The translations under genes and the position numbers were made by a program. The notes beneath the pieces are model-generated. The model did no database searches and had not been told where the DNA came from. It worked only from the letters and a program-made list of their open reading frames with translations. This document shows, one piece after another, positions 7,633 through 18,115 of a stretch of DNA of 64,000 nucleotides; the stretch's first letter is position 1, and each line of letters begins with the position of its first letter. Source of the stretch: Sediminibacterium sp. TEGAF015 (GTDB lineage Bacteria; Bacteroidota; Bacteroidia; Chitinophagales; Chitinophagaceae); assembly GCF_025997995.1 (NCBI RefSeq), contig NZ_AP026683.1:248501-312500 (forward strand), written 5' to 3'.

Positions 7633-8753
7633 CCCCAGATCCAACCTACTTGCTTTTTGGCATTGGCTGTATTGTTGAAACGGGGAACCAACCATTTTTT
7701 TCTAAGTTTTATCTCTTCCTCAGAAAAAGGCTGGTGGTAAAGTTGCAGGATGATTTCCTGAAATGCATTCGCAGTAGTACCTGTATGACAAAGAGGTTCG
7801 AGGCCAGAATCCGCAATCATGGCTTCATTTACCACCACATGTCTGCCATTGAATAGCGCATTCAGTAATTTGAATTTCATTCCTGTACTAATATAAGCGG
7901 GCAATACATTAATATGGGCTTTGGCAATCATGTCCTGCATTTCTTTCTCGCTTGGGTTAGCTACCAAACAAGAATATCGACTGGAATAAGCTAGTTTCTT
8001 AAGTTTTTCGGAGGGATTTTTACCGGCTATCACCAGCGGGATCTCTATATTTTTAAATACTTTCTCTAATAACCAGGTTGCTGCTTTTTCATTGGCTTCC
8101 ACGCTTAGGTCGCCATGGTACAAGCAATAAGAACCTATTCCTTCTGGGGCGGTGAGCTCCCAATTCGGAATATAGAGGGATAGTTCTTCAATATTTTTAC
8201 AGCCAAACTCTTTTCGATACACATCGTTATCCGCCTCTTTCACTCCCCAAAAAGTAGCCCTTCCTGCTAAATCCGCTTCGTATTTTTTTAAAAGCCTGGA
8301 TTCATTCCAATAATAGGCTTTCTTTAAAGGAGAACTGGCATTTTTGTATAAATCTTGGTAATAGCGATACTCTACATTGTGAAGCCTAACAAAACAGTCT
8401 CGATTTTTAAATCGGGGGTCGTGCAATAAATAGGTACAATGTACTCCCTCCATAAAAATGGGGTAGTTGTCTTTGAGTATATTCTGATATAGATTTTCGT
8501 TGATACGGCTACTAACGATATAGGGTAAGGTGCTCGAAAATCCCTTATGGCCCTGTACTCGTGGGTAGTAATGTACCGATTCACAATAATTATCTAAAGT
8601 GGGTTGTTGTCCACGCCCATATTCAAAACAGTGTAAATGCACTTTAATCCCCTCTTTTTGAAAAGCCGGGAGCTTGTAAAATACGTCACAGGCCCCACCG
8701 TAATCAGTTGGATAGGGAACATCAAATGCGATAATGTGTAAGTGCTTTTCCAA
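7629..8753 (-). CDS. Glycosyltransferase (GT4-like)
   Basis: A 374-residue cytoplasmic glycosyltransferase with a GT-B-like arrangement. The N-terminal domain starts with HIIAFDVPYPTDYGGACDVFYKL, a common nucleotide-sugar transferase opening, and the C-terminal domain shows SYCLYHGDLSVEANEKAATWLL, IPLVIAGKNPS and AKAHINVLPAYISTGMKFKLLNAL. The usual acidic EX7E pair is not clear. It follows the second glycosyltransferase gene by one base, so the two are surely one operon, probably for surface polysaccharide or glycan assembly. Its stop codon overlaps that of ftsE in the four bases CTAA at 7629-7632. The sugar donor and acceptor cannot be told from the sequence. Confidence 0.85.
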   Translation of the reverse strand: MEKHLHIIAFDVPYPTDYGGACDVFYKLPAFQKEGIKVHLHCFEYGRGQQPTLDNYCESVHYYPRVQGHKGFSSTLPYIVSSRINENLYQNILKDNYPIFMEGVHCTYLLHDPRFKNRDCFVRLHNVEYRYYQDLYKNASSPLKKAYYWNESRLLKKYEADLAGRATFWGVKEADNDVYRKEFGCKNIEELSLYIPNWELTAPEGIGSYCLYHGDLSVEANEKAATWLLEKVFKNIEIPLVIAGKNPSEKLKKLAYSSRYSCLVANPSEKEMQDMIAKAHINVLPAYISTGMKFKLLNALFNGRHVVVNEAMIADSGLEPLCHTGTTANAFQEIILQLYHQPFSEEEIKLRKKWLVPRFNNTANAKKQVGWIWG

Positions 8754-8754
8754 A

Positions 8755-9963
8755 TTATAAATTCCTATAAAATGCCAGTAACCGCTCCGATTCTTTCTCC
8801 CAATTCAGGTTTTTGGTGGCTTCGGGGCAGACCTGCTTTAAACTACTATACAAAACAGCATCGGAGAGTAAATTGTTCATTGCAGTGCTCAAGGTATCCG
8901 ATTCAATATCATTGATAAACAAGGCAAAAGGAAATTGTCGGCCTATTTCGGCATAGGCCGGGTAGTTTACACAGACCTGCGGAATGCCGGCAGCCATATA
9001 ATCAAAGAACCGGTTGGCCAGGGAATAGTATTGATTTACTCCCTCGGGCTCAAAAATGGTAATTCCCATATAGGCCAATGGCGTTAGTTTCTTGAGTTCG
9101 GCAGGGGGTATGGGAGGGTGTATAAGAACCTTTTCAGACAGGTTATGCTGATTGATTAGGTCCTCAACTTCGGTAAGGAAATTGCCGGTACCCACTAAAA
9201 GCAGGGGAGCATTCACCTTTTTCATTGCCGGAATCAGGGTTTCAAATCCTCTTCCATGGTTGATGGCCCCTTGATATATAATAAATTTATCTTTTAATTG
9301 ATTATGAATTAGTTGATTCAGTTTATCTGAAGTAAAAGTATATTTGTTTTTACCCCCTTCCAGCGCAGTTTCTGCCAAAACGTCTGCTATTTTCTTTAAC
9401 CGTTTACAATCAGCTGGATCTTCAAAACCCACTGCAGGAAGGTTCCGGATTACTTCATATTTAATTTGAAGTCGCTTGAAAAAGAGGTCAGAGAGTTCCT
9501 GATTCACCGTGTACCCTCTTTTGAAATGGGGCAAACTAAGCTTCTCGATGGTTCTCCAGATAGCAGATATGAAAGGCCGGGTTCTGACTTCCTTCATTTC
9601 GGTAAAGAACTCATGTGCATCATACACTCTTTTCTTCCTTTTTATAGCAGTTGCTGCAAGAACGGATAGTACGGTATCTAAATCAATTGCACATACATAA
9701 TCATATGATAACCATAGTAATAAAAAAGTTAGTTTGATATTAAATTCAATATAAAATAATGGACCTTTTAAGAAAAGGCATTGAATTCGTTTCTGCTCAT
9801 AGGATTTTCCATACAAAGGGGCGATCGGTATGACCGAACTTGCAGATCGCTTCACACCAATAATGGTTACGCGATATCCTGCTGCTGCCAGTGAGCTGCA
9901 GATTCTCTGCATGCGCTGGTCGTAGCTGATTTCGTTGGTAACCGTAAAGACAATAGATTGCAT
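8755..9963 (-). CDS. Glycosyltransferase family 4-like protein
   Basis: A 402-residue GT-B glycosyltransferase. It begins with SIVFTVTNEISYDQRMQRICSSLAAAGYRVTIIGV, the typical opening of this group, has YDAHEFFTEMKEV in the acceptor domain, and in the donor domain DKFIIYQGAINHGRGFETLI, APLLLVGTGNF and the acidic motif FEPEGVNQYYSLANRFFDYMAAGIPQV. It is the first gene of a two-gene operon with the glycosyltransferase downstream. A TATATTTG element ends only four bases upstream of the ATG, suggesting a near-leaderless transcript. Function is probably surface glycan synthesis; donor specificity is unknown. Confidence 0.88.
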   Translation of the reverse strand: MQSIVFTVTNEISYDQRMQRICSSLAAAGYRVTIIGVKRSASSVIPIAPLYGKSYEQKRIQCLFLKGPLFYIEFNIKLTFLLLWLSYDYVCAIDLDTVLSVLAATAIKRKKRVYDAHEFFTEMKEVRTRPFISAIWRTIEKLSLPHFKRGYTVNQELSDLFFKRLQIKYEVIRNLPAVGFEDPADCKRLKKIADVLAETALEGGKNKYTFTSDKLNQLIHNQLKDKFIIYQGAINHGRGFETLIPAMKKVNAPLLLVGTGNFLTEVEDLINQHNLSEKVLIHPPIPPAELKKLTPLAYMGITIFEPEGVNQYYSLANRFFDYMAAGIPQVCVNYPAYAEIGRQFPFALFINDIESDTLSTAMNNLLSDAVLYSSLKQVCPEATKNLNWEKESERLLAFYRNL

Positions 9964-9967
9964 AAAA

Positions 9968-9975
9968 CAAATATA
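9968..9975 (-). promoter_or_regulatory. -7 element TATATTTG for the glycosyltransferase operon
   Basis: An exact TAnnTTTG match on the minus strand, separated from the ATG at 9963 by only TTTT. The transcription start would fall at or next to the start codon. Confidence 0.55.
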
Positions 9976-10262
9976 AGTTCAATCCATACCAACCTTTGCT
10001 GGTATCCTTACCTACTGGGTTTATTCACGATTTTTGGTGGATAACTTCCTTGCTAATTCGAATACAACAATACAATATTTTATTGCAATAAAATTGTGTA
10101 AATTATTGATTAATAGTATTTTGTGTTAAGTTAATTGAAGCCGCAGTTTGCTCTCAGTAGGTGGGGGTAGATTTCTTCTTCACTTATTATTCACAATGGC
10201 CTTTCCCCTATATAAATTCTACTTCTTTTAACTTATGTTCGCAGGTACTAAATAGTGATAAC
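9976..10262. other. Intergenic region upstream of smc with an 18-base palindrome
   Basis: This AT-rich gap separates the divergent glycosyltransferase operon and smc. It contains a perfect 18-base palindrome, ATTTTATTGCAATAAAAT, at 10077-10094, which could be an operator or a hairpin. No gene, tRNA or recognisable structured RNA was seen. No exact -7 element is obvious close to the smc start; ATTTTGTG near 10117-10124 is only a loose match. Confidence 0.5.
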
Positions 10263-13200
10263 GTGAGATTAAAATCATTAGAAATCAAGGGGTTTAAAAG
10301 TTTTGCTGATAAAACGGTGGTGAGCTTTGATGAAGGCATTACCGGTATTATTGGACCGAACGGATGTGGCAAAAGCAATATCATCGATAGTATCCGTTGG
10401 GTAATTGGAGAGCAAAAGATCTCTGCCCTTAGAAGTGAAAACCTGGAAGCCCTGGTTTTCAACGGAAGTAAAACCAGAAGTGCCAGTGGTCTGGCAGAAG
10501 TGAGCCTTACTTTTGAAAACACTAAGAATTTATTACCTACTGAGTTCAGTACGGTTACTGTTACCAGAAGATTTTATAAAAACGGGGAAAGTGAATATCG
10601 ACTGAACGATGTTACTTGTCGGTTAAAAGATATTCATAATCTGTTTTTGGATACCGGGGTTAGTACAGACAGTTATGCCATTATTGAATTGGGCATGGTG
10701 GATGATATCATCAAGGACAAAGACAACAGCCGAAGGAGAATGCTAGAGCAGGCTGCCGGGATTACTATTTACAAAACCCGTAAGAAGGAAGCCAAAAATA
10801 AACTGGATGCAACTGAACAGGATTTAGCCCGTATTGAAGACTTGTTATTTGAAATTAACAATCAATTGAAAACTTTGGAGAGCCAAGCAAAAAAGGCAGA
10901 GAAGTTTTATGAGATAAAAAAGGAATACAAGGAAGTTGCCGTTGAATTGGCCAAAGCAGCGTTAGAAGGGTTTAATATTTCTTATCGTGAACTAACCGAG
11001 CAGCAGGAATTGGAACTGGATAAAAAAATGCAGCTGGAGGCAGAAATTGCCACAGAAGAAGCTGCCATTGAACAAGAGAAAGTTGCTTTTATTACACAGG
11101 AACGTGCTTTACAAAGCATGCAACACGGGTTCAATGAATTGCAGCAAAACCTTCGTTCTACCGAAAACGATAAGAATCTGGCAAGCCAGAAATTGCAATA
11201 CCTGAGAGAAAAAGAAAATAACCTGAAAGACTTTCTAGAAAAAGCCGAAGGTCAGTTAAAAACCATTGGAGATTCCATCGAATACTCTCAGATGCAGGTG
11301 GGTGAAGAAGAAGCCAACTTAAAAGGGTTGCAGGAAAGAGTAGAGGAAGCCAAGATGGAAGTGGAGAGCAAGCGCCAGATTTTTGATGAGAAACGCTCAG
11401 GGGTAGATGCAGTGAGAAACCAATACCAGCAATTCCAGCGCAATCAGTTTGATGCAGAGAAAAAAGTGGCCGTTGCGGATACTTCTATTCAGAACCTTCA
11501 ACGAATGCAGTTGCAGTTAAATGAAGAGAAATCGAATCGTTTACAGCAGTTGTTGCAGTTGCAGGCAGAAAGCGCTGAGAAAGAGGAGGCGCTGGAAATG
11601 AAAAGAGTAGACCTGGTTCAGTTACAGGAACAGCATGAAAAAACCAAGGAGCAGATTTTTGAAACCCAGCAGCAATTAGAAGTATTGCGTTCTGAACTAG
11701 CTGATGAAAACAGAAAACTGGATGCTAAGCGCAATGAATATAACCTGTTGAAAAGTCTGATTGACTCAATGGAAGGGTATCCGGAAAGTATTAAGTTCCT
11801 TCACAAGAATAATGACTGGAACCACAATGCCCCTATTTTATCTGATATCATTTATGTAAAGGAAGATTATAGAACTGCAGTTGAAAATGTACTCGAGCCA
11901 TATCTAAACTACTATGTAGTTAATAATCTGGAGGAAGGATTGAAAGCTGTTCATTTATTGGACGACAATAAAAAAGGGAAGGCTAATTTCTTCTTATTAG
12001 ATCAGTTCGCCAATTTCCATCAACAAAGTCATCAGCCAGCCCAAACCATAAAGGCGCTGGATGTAATTGAAGTGGATGATCAATACTATAAACTGGCTGA
12101 ATACCTTTTAGGAAATGTTTACATTGGCGAAAACGACGAAGCCATCCGCAATTCAAACGGGGCTGTGGTGTTGGAGAAAACAGGTAAATATGTAAAAGGT
12201 AAATACACTTTAACTGGTGGTAGCATTGGCTTATTTGAAGGAAAGAAAATTGGACGTGCCAAGAACTTGGAAAAGCTGGCTGAAGAAATTCAGGATCAGG
12301 AATCAGTGGTTAGCTTATTAAAAGCTGATATTCAGGCCAAGCATAATGAAGTCATCACTTTCAGTGATCAGTTGAAAGAGCATGCCATCAAAGCAACTGA
12401 GCAGGAAATTAACCAATTGAATAACCAGGTTTTTGCTGCTAAAAATAAAATTGAAAACCTGCAGGCTGCCCAGCAAAATGGGGAGCAGCGTTTGGCAGAT
12501 ATTGATAATCGCTTACAAGACGAACAGGATGCGATTGCAGAAACCAGAGAGTTGCTTGCTGAATTAAATGGTAAGTTACAGGACACTGCAGAACAAATGC
12601 GTAATCTGGAACAGGATTATCAGGAATCTGAGCAGGCTTATCATTTTGCATCTGGTCAGTTTAATGAAACGAATCTTCAGCTGACCCGCCAGCAAAGCAA
12701 ATTGACGACCATTAAACAGGAGTTATTGTTTAAGGAAAATCAATTGAACGATTTGCATGTTCAAATCAAGAACAATACGGCTCAATTGGCTGAAGCGGAG
12801 CAGGCTATAGTTGATGGCGTAGCTTCTTTACAGGAAGTGGAAGCGCTATTGCTTGAATTAATGCGTAAGAAAGAAGAGGAAGAATTAAAACTGAATGAAG
12901 CAGATCAGGCCTATTATAATTTCAGAAATGCCTTGCAGGAAAAAGAAAGTGAGTTGCGTCTGAAAGTGAAGAGCAAGGAAATGATTGATCACCTGGTGAA
13001 TGAATTGAAAGATAAACTCAATGAGTTGAAATTGCAACTGGCTGGAATGAAGGAGCGCTTGCATGTTGAGTTTAAGATTGAACTGGACGAGATTCTTGAT
13101 CAACCCAGAACTTCAGATACCCCATTGGAAGAATTGCAGGCAGCTTCAGACAGAATGCGCAAGCGTATGGACAATATGGGTGAAGTGAATCCTACAGCTA

Positions 13201-13781
13201 TTGAAGCGTATACAGAAATGAAGAAGCGATACGACTTCATTTTGGAACAGAAAAATGACCTAGTTACTGCCAAGGAAAGTTTGTTGCAAACTATTCTTGA
13301 AGTAGAAGAAACAGCCAATCAGTTGTTCCTTGATACTTTTAATAAAGTGAGAGAGAACTTCCAGAAAGTCTTTAAGGCATTGTTTACAGAAGAAGATACC
13401 GCTGATATGTTGATGGTGAACCCGGATAACTTAGCAGATACAGGTATTGAAATTGTGGCCAAGCCGAAGGGCAAACGTCCAAGTTCTATCACCCAGTTAA
13501 GCGGGGGAGAAAAAACCCTAACCGCTACAGCGCTGTTGTTTGCGATTTATCTGATTAAGCCCGCTCCATTCTGTATTCTGGATGAGGTGGATGCACCTTT
13601 GGATGATGCAAACGTGGGCAAGTTTACACAGATGATTAAGAAGTTTAGTGATAATTCTCAGTTCATTATTGTTACCCACAATAAACAAACCATGGGTGCC
13701 GTAGACGTTATTTATGGCGTAACCATGCAGGAACCGGGCGTAAGTAAGCTGGTACCAGTAGATTTCAGGAGCCTGAACTAA
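10263..13781 (+). CDS. smc: Chromosome segregation protein SMC
   Basis: SMC forms the ATPase ring that condenses and segregates the chromosome with ScpAB. I chose the GTG at 10263 because it gives the conserved N-terminus ([18 protein letters not shown]) and a normal length of 1172 residues; no in-frame ATG lies near, and the longer frame adds untypical sequence. Walker [10 protein letters not shown] is at about 31-39, two long coiled coils flank a hinge at about 500-660 (GYPESIKFL to [20 protein letters not shown]), the signature LSGGEKTL is at about 1079 and Walker [14 protein letters not shown] at about 1103. The gene ends at a hairpin shared with the prfC promoter region. Confidence 0.97.
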   Translation: MRLKSLEIKGFKSFADKTVVSFDEGITGIIGPNGCGKSNIIDSIRWVIGEQKISALRSENLEALVFNGSKTRSASGLAEVSLTFENTKNLLPTEFSTVTVTRRFYKNGESEYRLNDVTCRLKDIHNLFLDTGVSTDSYAIIELGMVDDIIKDKDNSRRRMLEQAAGITIYKTRKKEAKNKLDATEQDLARIEDLLFEINNQLKTLESQAKKAEKFYEIKKEYKEVAVELAKAALEGFNISYRELTEQQELELDKKMQLEAEIATEEAAIEQEKVAFITQERALQSMQHGFNELQQNLRSTENDKNLASQKLQYLREKENNLKDFLEKAEGQLKTIGDSIEYSQMQVGEEEANLKGLQERVEEAKMEVESKRQIFDEKRSGVDAVRNQYQQFQRNQFDAEKKVAVADTSIQNLQRMQLQLNEEKSNRLQQLLQLQAESAEKEEALEMKRVDLVQLQEQHEKTKEQIFETQQQLEVLRSELADENRKLDAKRNEYNLLKSLIDSMEGYPESIKFLHKNNDWNHNAPILSDIIYVKEDYRTAVENVLEPYLNYYVVNNLEEGLKAVHLLDDNKKGKANFFLLDQFANFHQQSHQPAQTIKALDVIEVDDQYYKLAEYLLGNVYIGENDEAIRNSNGAVVLEKTGKYVKGKYTLTGGSIGLFEGKKIGRAKNLEKLAEEIQDQESVVSLLKADIQAKHNEVITFSDQLKEHAIKATEQEINQLNNQVFAAKNKIENLQAAQQNGEQRLADIDNRLQDEQDAIAETRELLAELNGKLQDTAEQMRNLEQDYQESEQAYHFASGQFNETNLQLTRQQSKLTTIKQELLFKENQLNDLHVQIKNNTAQLAEAEQAIVDGVASLQEVEALLLELMRKKEEEELKLNEADQAYYNFRNALQEKESELRLKVKSKEMIDHLVNELKDKLNELKLQLAGMKERLHVEFKIELDEILDQPRTSDTPLEELQAASDRMRKRMDNMGEVNPTAIEAYTEMKKRYDFILEQKNDLVTAKESLLQTILEVEETANQLFLDTFNKVRENFQKVFKALFTEEDTADMLMVNPDNLADTGIEIVAKPKGKRPSSITQLSGGEKTLTATALLFAIYLIKPAPFCILDEVDAPLDDANVGKFTQMIKKFSDNSQFIIVTHNKQTMGAVDVIYGVTMQEPGVSKLVPVDFRSLN

Positions 13782-13793
13782 AATTTAATCAAT

Positions 13794-13801
13794 TACCTTT
13801 G
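13794..13801 (+). promoter_or_regulatory. -7 element TACCTTTG for prfC
   Basis: An exact TAnnTTTG match immediately upstream of the hairpin at 13802-13826, 39 bases before the prfC ATG. The transcription start would fall inside the 5' arm of that hairpin. Confidence 0.6.
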
Positions 13802-13834
13802 CGCCTCCATTTCATTATTGGGGGCGTTTTTATT
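13802..13834 (+). terminator. Terminator-like hairpin between smc and prfC
   Basis: Stem CGCCTCC at 13802-13808 pairs with GGGGGCG at 13820-13826 (one T-G pair) around an 11-base loop, followed by TTTTTATTAT. It probably terminates smc. It overlaps the expected 5' end of the prfC transcript, so only read-through RNA from smc would contain the whole stem. Confidence 0.5.
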
Positions 13835-13840
13835 ATAGAT

Positions 13841-15427
13841 ATGAAGTACGAAAAAGAAATCAACAGAAGGAAAACATTTGCCATCATTTCCCACCCGGAT
13901 GCGGGTAAAACCACCCTTACCGAAAAACTATTGTTGTTCGGAGGTGCCATTCAGGTAGCAGGTGCGGTTAAGAGCAACAAAATTAAAAAGGGTGCCACAT
14001 CAGATTTCATGGAAATTGAAAGACAGAGAGGTATCTCGGTGGCTACTTCTGTAATGACTTTTGAATACCAGAATATTTTAATCAATTTATTGGATACCCC
14101 CGGCCACAAAGACTTTGCGGAAGATACCTATAGAACCCTTACGGCGGTAGATAGTGTTATCCTCGTGATTGATAGCGTGAACGGGGTAGAGGCGCAGACA
14201 CGTCGTTTGATGGAAGTGTGTAGAATGCGTGACACACCCGTAATTGTGTTCATTAATAAAATGGACCGTGACGGTAAGAACCGTTTTGATTTATTGGAAG
14301 AAATAGAAAAGGAGCTGGGTATATCCTTGCATCCGATGACCTGGCCAATCAATAGCGGAAAGGAATTTAAAGGAGTATATAATTTAGATAATAAGAGTCT
14401 TCGTTTATTTACAGCCAGTACCAAGGCTGACGATGAAGATGTGATTGCCATTACCGATCTGGCAGATCCTGTTCTGGATGCCAAAGTTGGTGCCAGGGAC
14501 GCCAATCAGTTAAGAGAAGATGTAGAACTGATTGATGGCGTTTATGGTGACTTGGATCCGGCTGATTATTTAAGCGGCTCCATCGCTCCCGTTTTTTTTG
14601 GGTCTGCCGTTAATAATTTCGGGGTTAAGGAAATGCTGGATACTTTCATCAGGATTGCACCAGTTCCCCGTTCCAGGGAAACTACCGCCAGAACCATTGA
14701 AGTGGGTGAAGAGAAATTCAGCGGATTCATTTTCAAGATACACGCAAACCTTGACCCCAAACACCGTGACCGTATTGCGTTTATGCGGGTTTGTAGTGGC
14801 AAGTTCGAACGCAATAAATATTACCACCATGTACGCTTAGACAAAGACATGCGTTTCAGCAATCCATATAGTTTCATGGCCCGTTCCAAAGAAGTAGTGG
14901 AAGATGCTTATGCGGGAGATGTGGTTGGTTTATTTGATACAGGCAACTTTAAAATAGGAGATACATTAACCGAAGGAGAAAATTTTTACTTCAGCGGTAT
15001 CCCCACTTTCTCTCCAGAAATCTTTAAAGAACTGGTGAACAAGGATCCAATGAAAACCAAGCAACTGGAAAAAGGAATCAGTCAGTTGACAGATGAGGGA
15101 GTTGCTCAGTTGTTTACACAGCACGGAGGCAATAAAAAAATCATTGGTTGCGTGGGAGATCTTCAGTTTGAAGTAATTCAATATCGTTTGTTGCAGGAAT
15201 ATGGAGCTGCTTGTGAATTCAGAACCTTGCCTTTCTATAAAGCCTGCTGGTTAACCAGTAAGGATCCCAAGAAGCTGGATGATTTTCTTCGCTTTAAACA
15301 GCAGAACGCTGCAGAAGACAAAGACGGTCAGCCGGTTTATTTAGCACAGAGTGAATGGTTCCTGAATACGGAAATCACAAATAATCCGGATATTACTTTC
15401 CACTTTACCAGTGAAGTGCATAAGTAA
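13841..15427 (+). CDS. prfC: Peptide chain release factor 3
   Basis: RF3 is the translational GTPase that recycles RF1 and RF2 from the ribosome. The ATG at 13841 gives [31 protein letters not shown] with the G1 P-loop HPDAGKTT near residue 20, followed by [21 protein letters not shown] (switch regions), [18 protein letters not shown] (G3) and FINKMDRDG (G4, NKMD). Domain II and the C-terminal RF3 domain follow, with FSPEIFKEL and [15 protein letters not shown]. The 528-residue length is normal. It has its own promoter element and sits 59 bases after smc; M61 peptidase follows 69 bases later and is probably independent. Confidence 0.96.
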   Translation: MKYEKEINRRKTFAIISHPDAGKTTLTEKLLLFGGAIQVAGAVKSNKIKKGATSDFMEIERQRGISVATSVMTFEYQNILINLLDTPGHKDFAEDTYRTLTAVDSVILVIDSVNGVEAQTRRLMEVCRMRDTPVIVFINKMDRDGKNRFDLLEEIEKELGISLHPMTWPINSGKEFKGVYNLDNKSLRLFTASTKADDEDVIAITDLADPVLDAKVGARDANQLREDVELIDGVYGDLDPADYLSGSIAPVFFGSAVNNFGVKEMLDTFIRIAPVPRSRETTARTIEVGEEKFSGFIFKIHANLDPKHRDRIAFMRVCSGKFERNKYYHHVRLDKDMRFSNPYSFMARSKEVVEDAYAGDVVGLFDTGNFKIGDTLTEGENFYFSGIPTFSPEIFKELVNKDPMKTKQLEKGISQLTDEGVAQLFTQHGGNKKIIGCVGDLQFEVIQYRLLQEYGAACEFRTLPFYKACWLTSKDPKKLDDFLRFKQQNAAEDKDGQPVYLAQSEWFLNTEITNNPDITFHFTSEVHK

Positions 15428-15496
15428 AAATGTTATTTAGTTTCGTAGTAGAAAATCTATCTTTAAATCAGTTGTTTGTTAAACAAATTATTGTTT

Positions 15497-17062
15497 ATGA
15501 AGAAGATTTTTCTTGTCTTGCTTTCATGCATGTTCTTGACTACTAGTGCATATGCGCAAACTATTAGCACACAGCCTAGCCTCAAATACACTGTCCGCAT
15601 GCCGCAAGCTGCGCAGGGTAGATTTCATATTAGTTTGGAGGCGAAGGGATTTGCCAGAGATACACTAGTTTTTAAGTTGCCCAACTGGATGCCGGGTTAT
15701 TATCAGCTTATGAACTATGCAAAAGGTGTGGATTCCCTGCAAGCCAGGAATCAACAGGGTAGGGCATTAACAGTGAACAGACTTGCTGAAAACACCTGGC
15801 AGGTGCTAGCACCAAAGAAATCAGCATTTACCATTACCTATCAGGTAAAAACCAACCGAAAGTTTGTAGCCAATAGTTTTATTGACAGCGCACATGCATA
15901 TATTGTTCCTGCTAATAATTTTCTATACATAGAGGATATGCTGCAATTACCCGTGCAAGTGCAGGTGAACTATGCCGATCAACCAGGCTTTAGAAAAATA
16001 GCTACAGGGTTAGATAAAGTTGCCGGGAAATCCAATGTATTTACAGCTCCAAATTTTGATATTTTATACGATTGCCCAATTCTAGTGGGTGATTTAAAAG
16101 AGCTGCCTGCCTTTACTGTAAGAGGGGTGCCTCATCGTTTTGTGGGATATAAAATGGGAAATTTTGATGAACAATTGTTCATGAATACTTTACAGAAAGC
16201 AATAGAACAGGGCGTAAATATTATAGATGATATCCCTTTTAAAGAATATACATTTATTGGCATTGGTCCTGGCAGAGGTGGTATAGAACACCTGAATAAT
16301 ACCACCGTAAGTTTTAGTGGCAATGAATTAAAAACACCTGCTGATATCAACCGTATCATGAATTTTTTAAGTCATGAATATTTTCATCATTACAATGTAA
16401 AAAGAATCCGTCCGGTAGAACTCGGTCCCTTTGATTATGATAAGGGTAGCCGTACCACACAATTGTGGATCAGTGAGGGACTCTCTGTTTACTTTGAATA
16501 TCTGATGGTAAAGCGTGCTAAAATTGTTGAACAAAATATATTCTTTGCTAATCTGGCCAATAATATTACGGCGCATGAAAACAATCCCGGTAAACTATAT
16601 CAGAGTCTGATTCAGTCCAGTTACAATACCTGGTCTGACGGTCCTTTTGGTACCAGCGGAGTTGATAAAAACAAAGCCATTTCTTATTATGACAAAGGAC
16701 CAGTAGTGGGAATGATTCTTGATTTAGCCATCAGACAGGCTTCTCAGAATAAAAAATCTCTTGACGATGTTATGCGTTTTATGTACAGAGCGTATTACCA
16801 GAAATTGAAGCGAGGATTTACAGATGCAGAATTTCAGTCTGCCTGTGAGCAAATGGCGGGTAAGTCTTTGGCAGCTGAATTTGACTATGTATTCACCACC
16901 CAACCGATTCCCTACAATCAATACCTGGGTTATGCGGGGCTTGAATTGATTAACACCACTGATGAAAAATCCGGCCCGCGCAAAACGCAGTATCGTATTC
17001 AAACAATGCCCGATATTAATCCTGCACAGAAAGCCATTTTGCATTCTTGGCTGGGGGAGTAA
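15497..17062 (+). CDS. M61-family metallopeptidase, secreted
   Basis: A secreted or periplasmic glycyl-aminopeptidase-like protein of 521 residues. The ATG at 15497 opens a clean signal peptide (MKKIFLVLLSCMFLTTSAYA, then Q); a TTG at 15476 would only precede it. The N-terminal beta domain contains LPNWMPGYYQLMNYAKGVDSL, a hallmark of the family. The zinc site is SHEYFHHYNVKRIRP (HExxH) with WISEGLSVYFEYL providing the Glu ligand. The C-terminus after YNQYLGYAGLEL is short, so the PDZ domain seen in many relatives is partial or missing. A hairpin terminator follows the stop. Confidence 0.9.
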   Translation: MKKIFLVLLSCMFLTTSAYAQTISTQPSLKYTVRMPQAAQGRFHISLEAKGFARDTLVFKLPNWMPGYYQLMNYAKGVDSLQARNQQGRALTVNRLAENTWQVLAPKKSAFTITYQVKTNRKFVANSFIDSAHAYIVPANNFLYIEDMLQLPVQVQVNYADQPGFRKIATGLDKVAGKSNVFTAPNFDILYDCPILVGDLKELPAFTVRGVPHRFVGYKMGNFDEQLFMNTLQKAIEQGVNIIDDIPFKEYTFIGIGPGRGGIEHLNNTTVSFSGNELKTPADINRIMNFLSHEYFHHYNVKRIRPVELGPFDYDKGSRTTQLWISEGLSVYFEYLMVKRAKIVEQNIFFANLANNITAHENNPGKLYQSLIQSSYNTWSDGPFGTSGVDKNKAISYYDKGPVVGMILDLAIRQASQNKKSLDDVMRFMYRAYYQKLKRGFTDAEFQSACEQMAGKSLAAEFDYVFTTQPIPYNQYLGYAGLELINTTDEKSGPRKTQYRIQTMPDINPAQKAILHSWLGE

Positions 17063-17090
17063 AAACACCGTGAAATCACGGTTTCTTTTG
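17063..17090 (+). terminator. Terminator after the M61 peptidase
   Basis: Stem ACCGTG at 17067-17072 pairs with CACGGT at 17077-17082 around AAAT and is followed by TTCTTTTGG. Confidence 0.6.
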
Positions 17091-17129
17091 GTTACGCAAA
17101 ACCCTATTTTGCTCAGATAAAAAGGGTTT

Positions 17130-17750
17130 ATGCATAAGTTATTTCTTTGGTCTTATCCAATGAGGTTGTTGCTATGTCTGGTTTTAAGTAGCAGCGCTTG
17201 TACCCGTATTCCTCTTCAGAGCGTTACTTTATCCGAAAAAATCCAGGAGGAAGGAGAGAGAATGCATCGCTTGAATGTATTATTGGTGCATCAGGTATTT
17301 GCGGAGAAAAAAAACAGGGTAAACGACTTTATTCAGAAAGAGTACACAACAAAAATTGTGGCGAAAATGACAGAAGATTTAGCGGAGGAAACTGATCCGA
17401 AGACTGCGCTTCCTGAAATGATGCAAGCTGCCTTGCCTTTAATCAATCAAAGACAATATACTATGCAACTATCATTGGATTCGGCTAAAATAAAACTACT
17501 CAATCAAATCAATACCGACTTTAAGCAGTATCAGTTGGCTACTAACGAGATGACAAAATTGTTGGAATCTGCGGTAAAATTAAATGAGGCAAAACGGCAA
17601 TTATTACATCAGTCTAAGTGGCTAAATAAGAAAGGGATTAATTATGATGAGTTAGCTGCACTATTGGATCGATTTATACAATCATCTGGAAACATTGGGG
17701 GCATAGTAGTGAACCTGAACAAGGACCTAGAAAAAATCTTGCAACAATAA
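17130..17750 (+). CDS. Unrecognised lipoprotein
   Basis: A 206-residue protein starting with a lipoprotein signal: MRLLLCLVLSSSAC (from an inner ATG at 17160) or ten residues longer from 17130. Both starts are possible; the Cys in SSAC would be lipidated. The mature part is almost entirely helical and charged (EKIQEEGERMHRLN, VFAEKKNRVNDFIQKEY, LNEAKRQLLHQSKWLNKKG), which suggests a coiled-coil envelope protein. It is followed by an 88-residue helical protein and rimO on the same strand. I do not recognise either small protein or the link to rimO. Confidence 0.7.
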   Translation: MHKLFLWSYPMRLLLCLVLSSSACTRIPLQSVTLSEKIQEEGERMHRLNVLLVHQVFAEKKNRVNDFIQKEYTTKIVAKMTEDLAEETDPKTALPEMMQAALPLINQRQYTMQLSLDSAKIKLLNQINTDFKQYQLATNEMTKLLESAVKLNEAKRQLLHQSKWLNKKGINYDELAALLDRFIQSSGNIGGIVVNLNKDLEKILQQ

Positions 17751-17815
17751 ACCAGCTGCTGTATTTCGAAAAACCCGATCACTACAAACCAACTTATTCC
17801 TAATTCATTCGTTTC

Positions 17816-18082
17816 ATGGAAAATCAATGGCAAAAAAAAGCTGCTCAGGCGCAAAAAGAGGCCGACGCCGAATTGGCGAAGGAGATTAAAACACTCAGCA
17901 GTTTTGATCCCCCCGGATTAAAAGAATTATTGGCAGAATACAATATGAATCATGCTGAGTTCAATGACTTAATAAAAATTGTGAAAGACCATACCAAAAG
18001 CAACAATGACAAGATAAAAGCCATTGCCAATATCCGGAATGGTACCGAAATACTGATAGGCCTGCTGGGAAAGCTACTCTAG
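17816..18082 (+). CDS. Small helical protein of unknown function
   Basis: An 88-residue, highly charged and apparently cytosolic protein (MENQWQKKAAQAQKEADAELAKEIKTL), predicted helical throughout, with no signal peptide and no Cys. It lies 65 bases after the lipoprotein gene and 33 before rimO, which has its own exact -7 element. The length, codon pattern and position in a tight gene row support a real gene, but no family is recognised. Confidence 0.6.
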   Translation: MENQWQKKAAQAQKEADAELAKEIKTLSSFDPPGLKELLAEYNMNHAEFNDLIKIVKDHTKSNNDKIKAIANIRNGTEILIGLLGKLL

Positions 18083-18100
18083 TGTTCCCCTCAAAATCCT

Positions 18101-18108
18101 TAATTTTG
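18101..18108 (+). promoter_or_regulatory. -7 element TAATTTTG for rimO
   Basis: An exact TAnnTTTG match ending seven bases before the rimO ATG at 18116, so the expected leader is only a few bases or absent. Confidence 0.55.
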
Positions 18109-18115
18109 CCCTCTC

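Noticed and set aside
14128..14505. A 125-codon minus-strand frame within prfC.
   Set aside because: It is opposite the conserved GTPase domain and shows no independent coding signal.
15476..15496. A TTG start for the M61 peptidase at 15476.
   Set aside because: The ATG at 15497 opens a complete signal peptide by itself; the extra residues would disturb its n-region.
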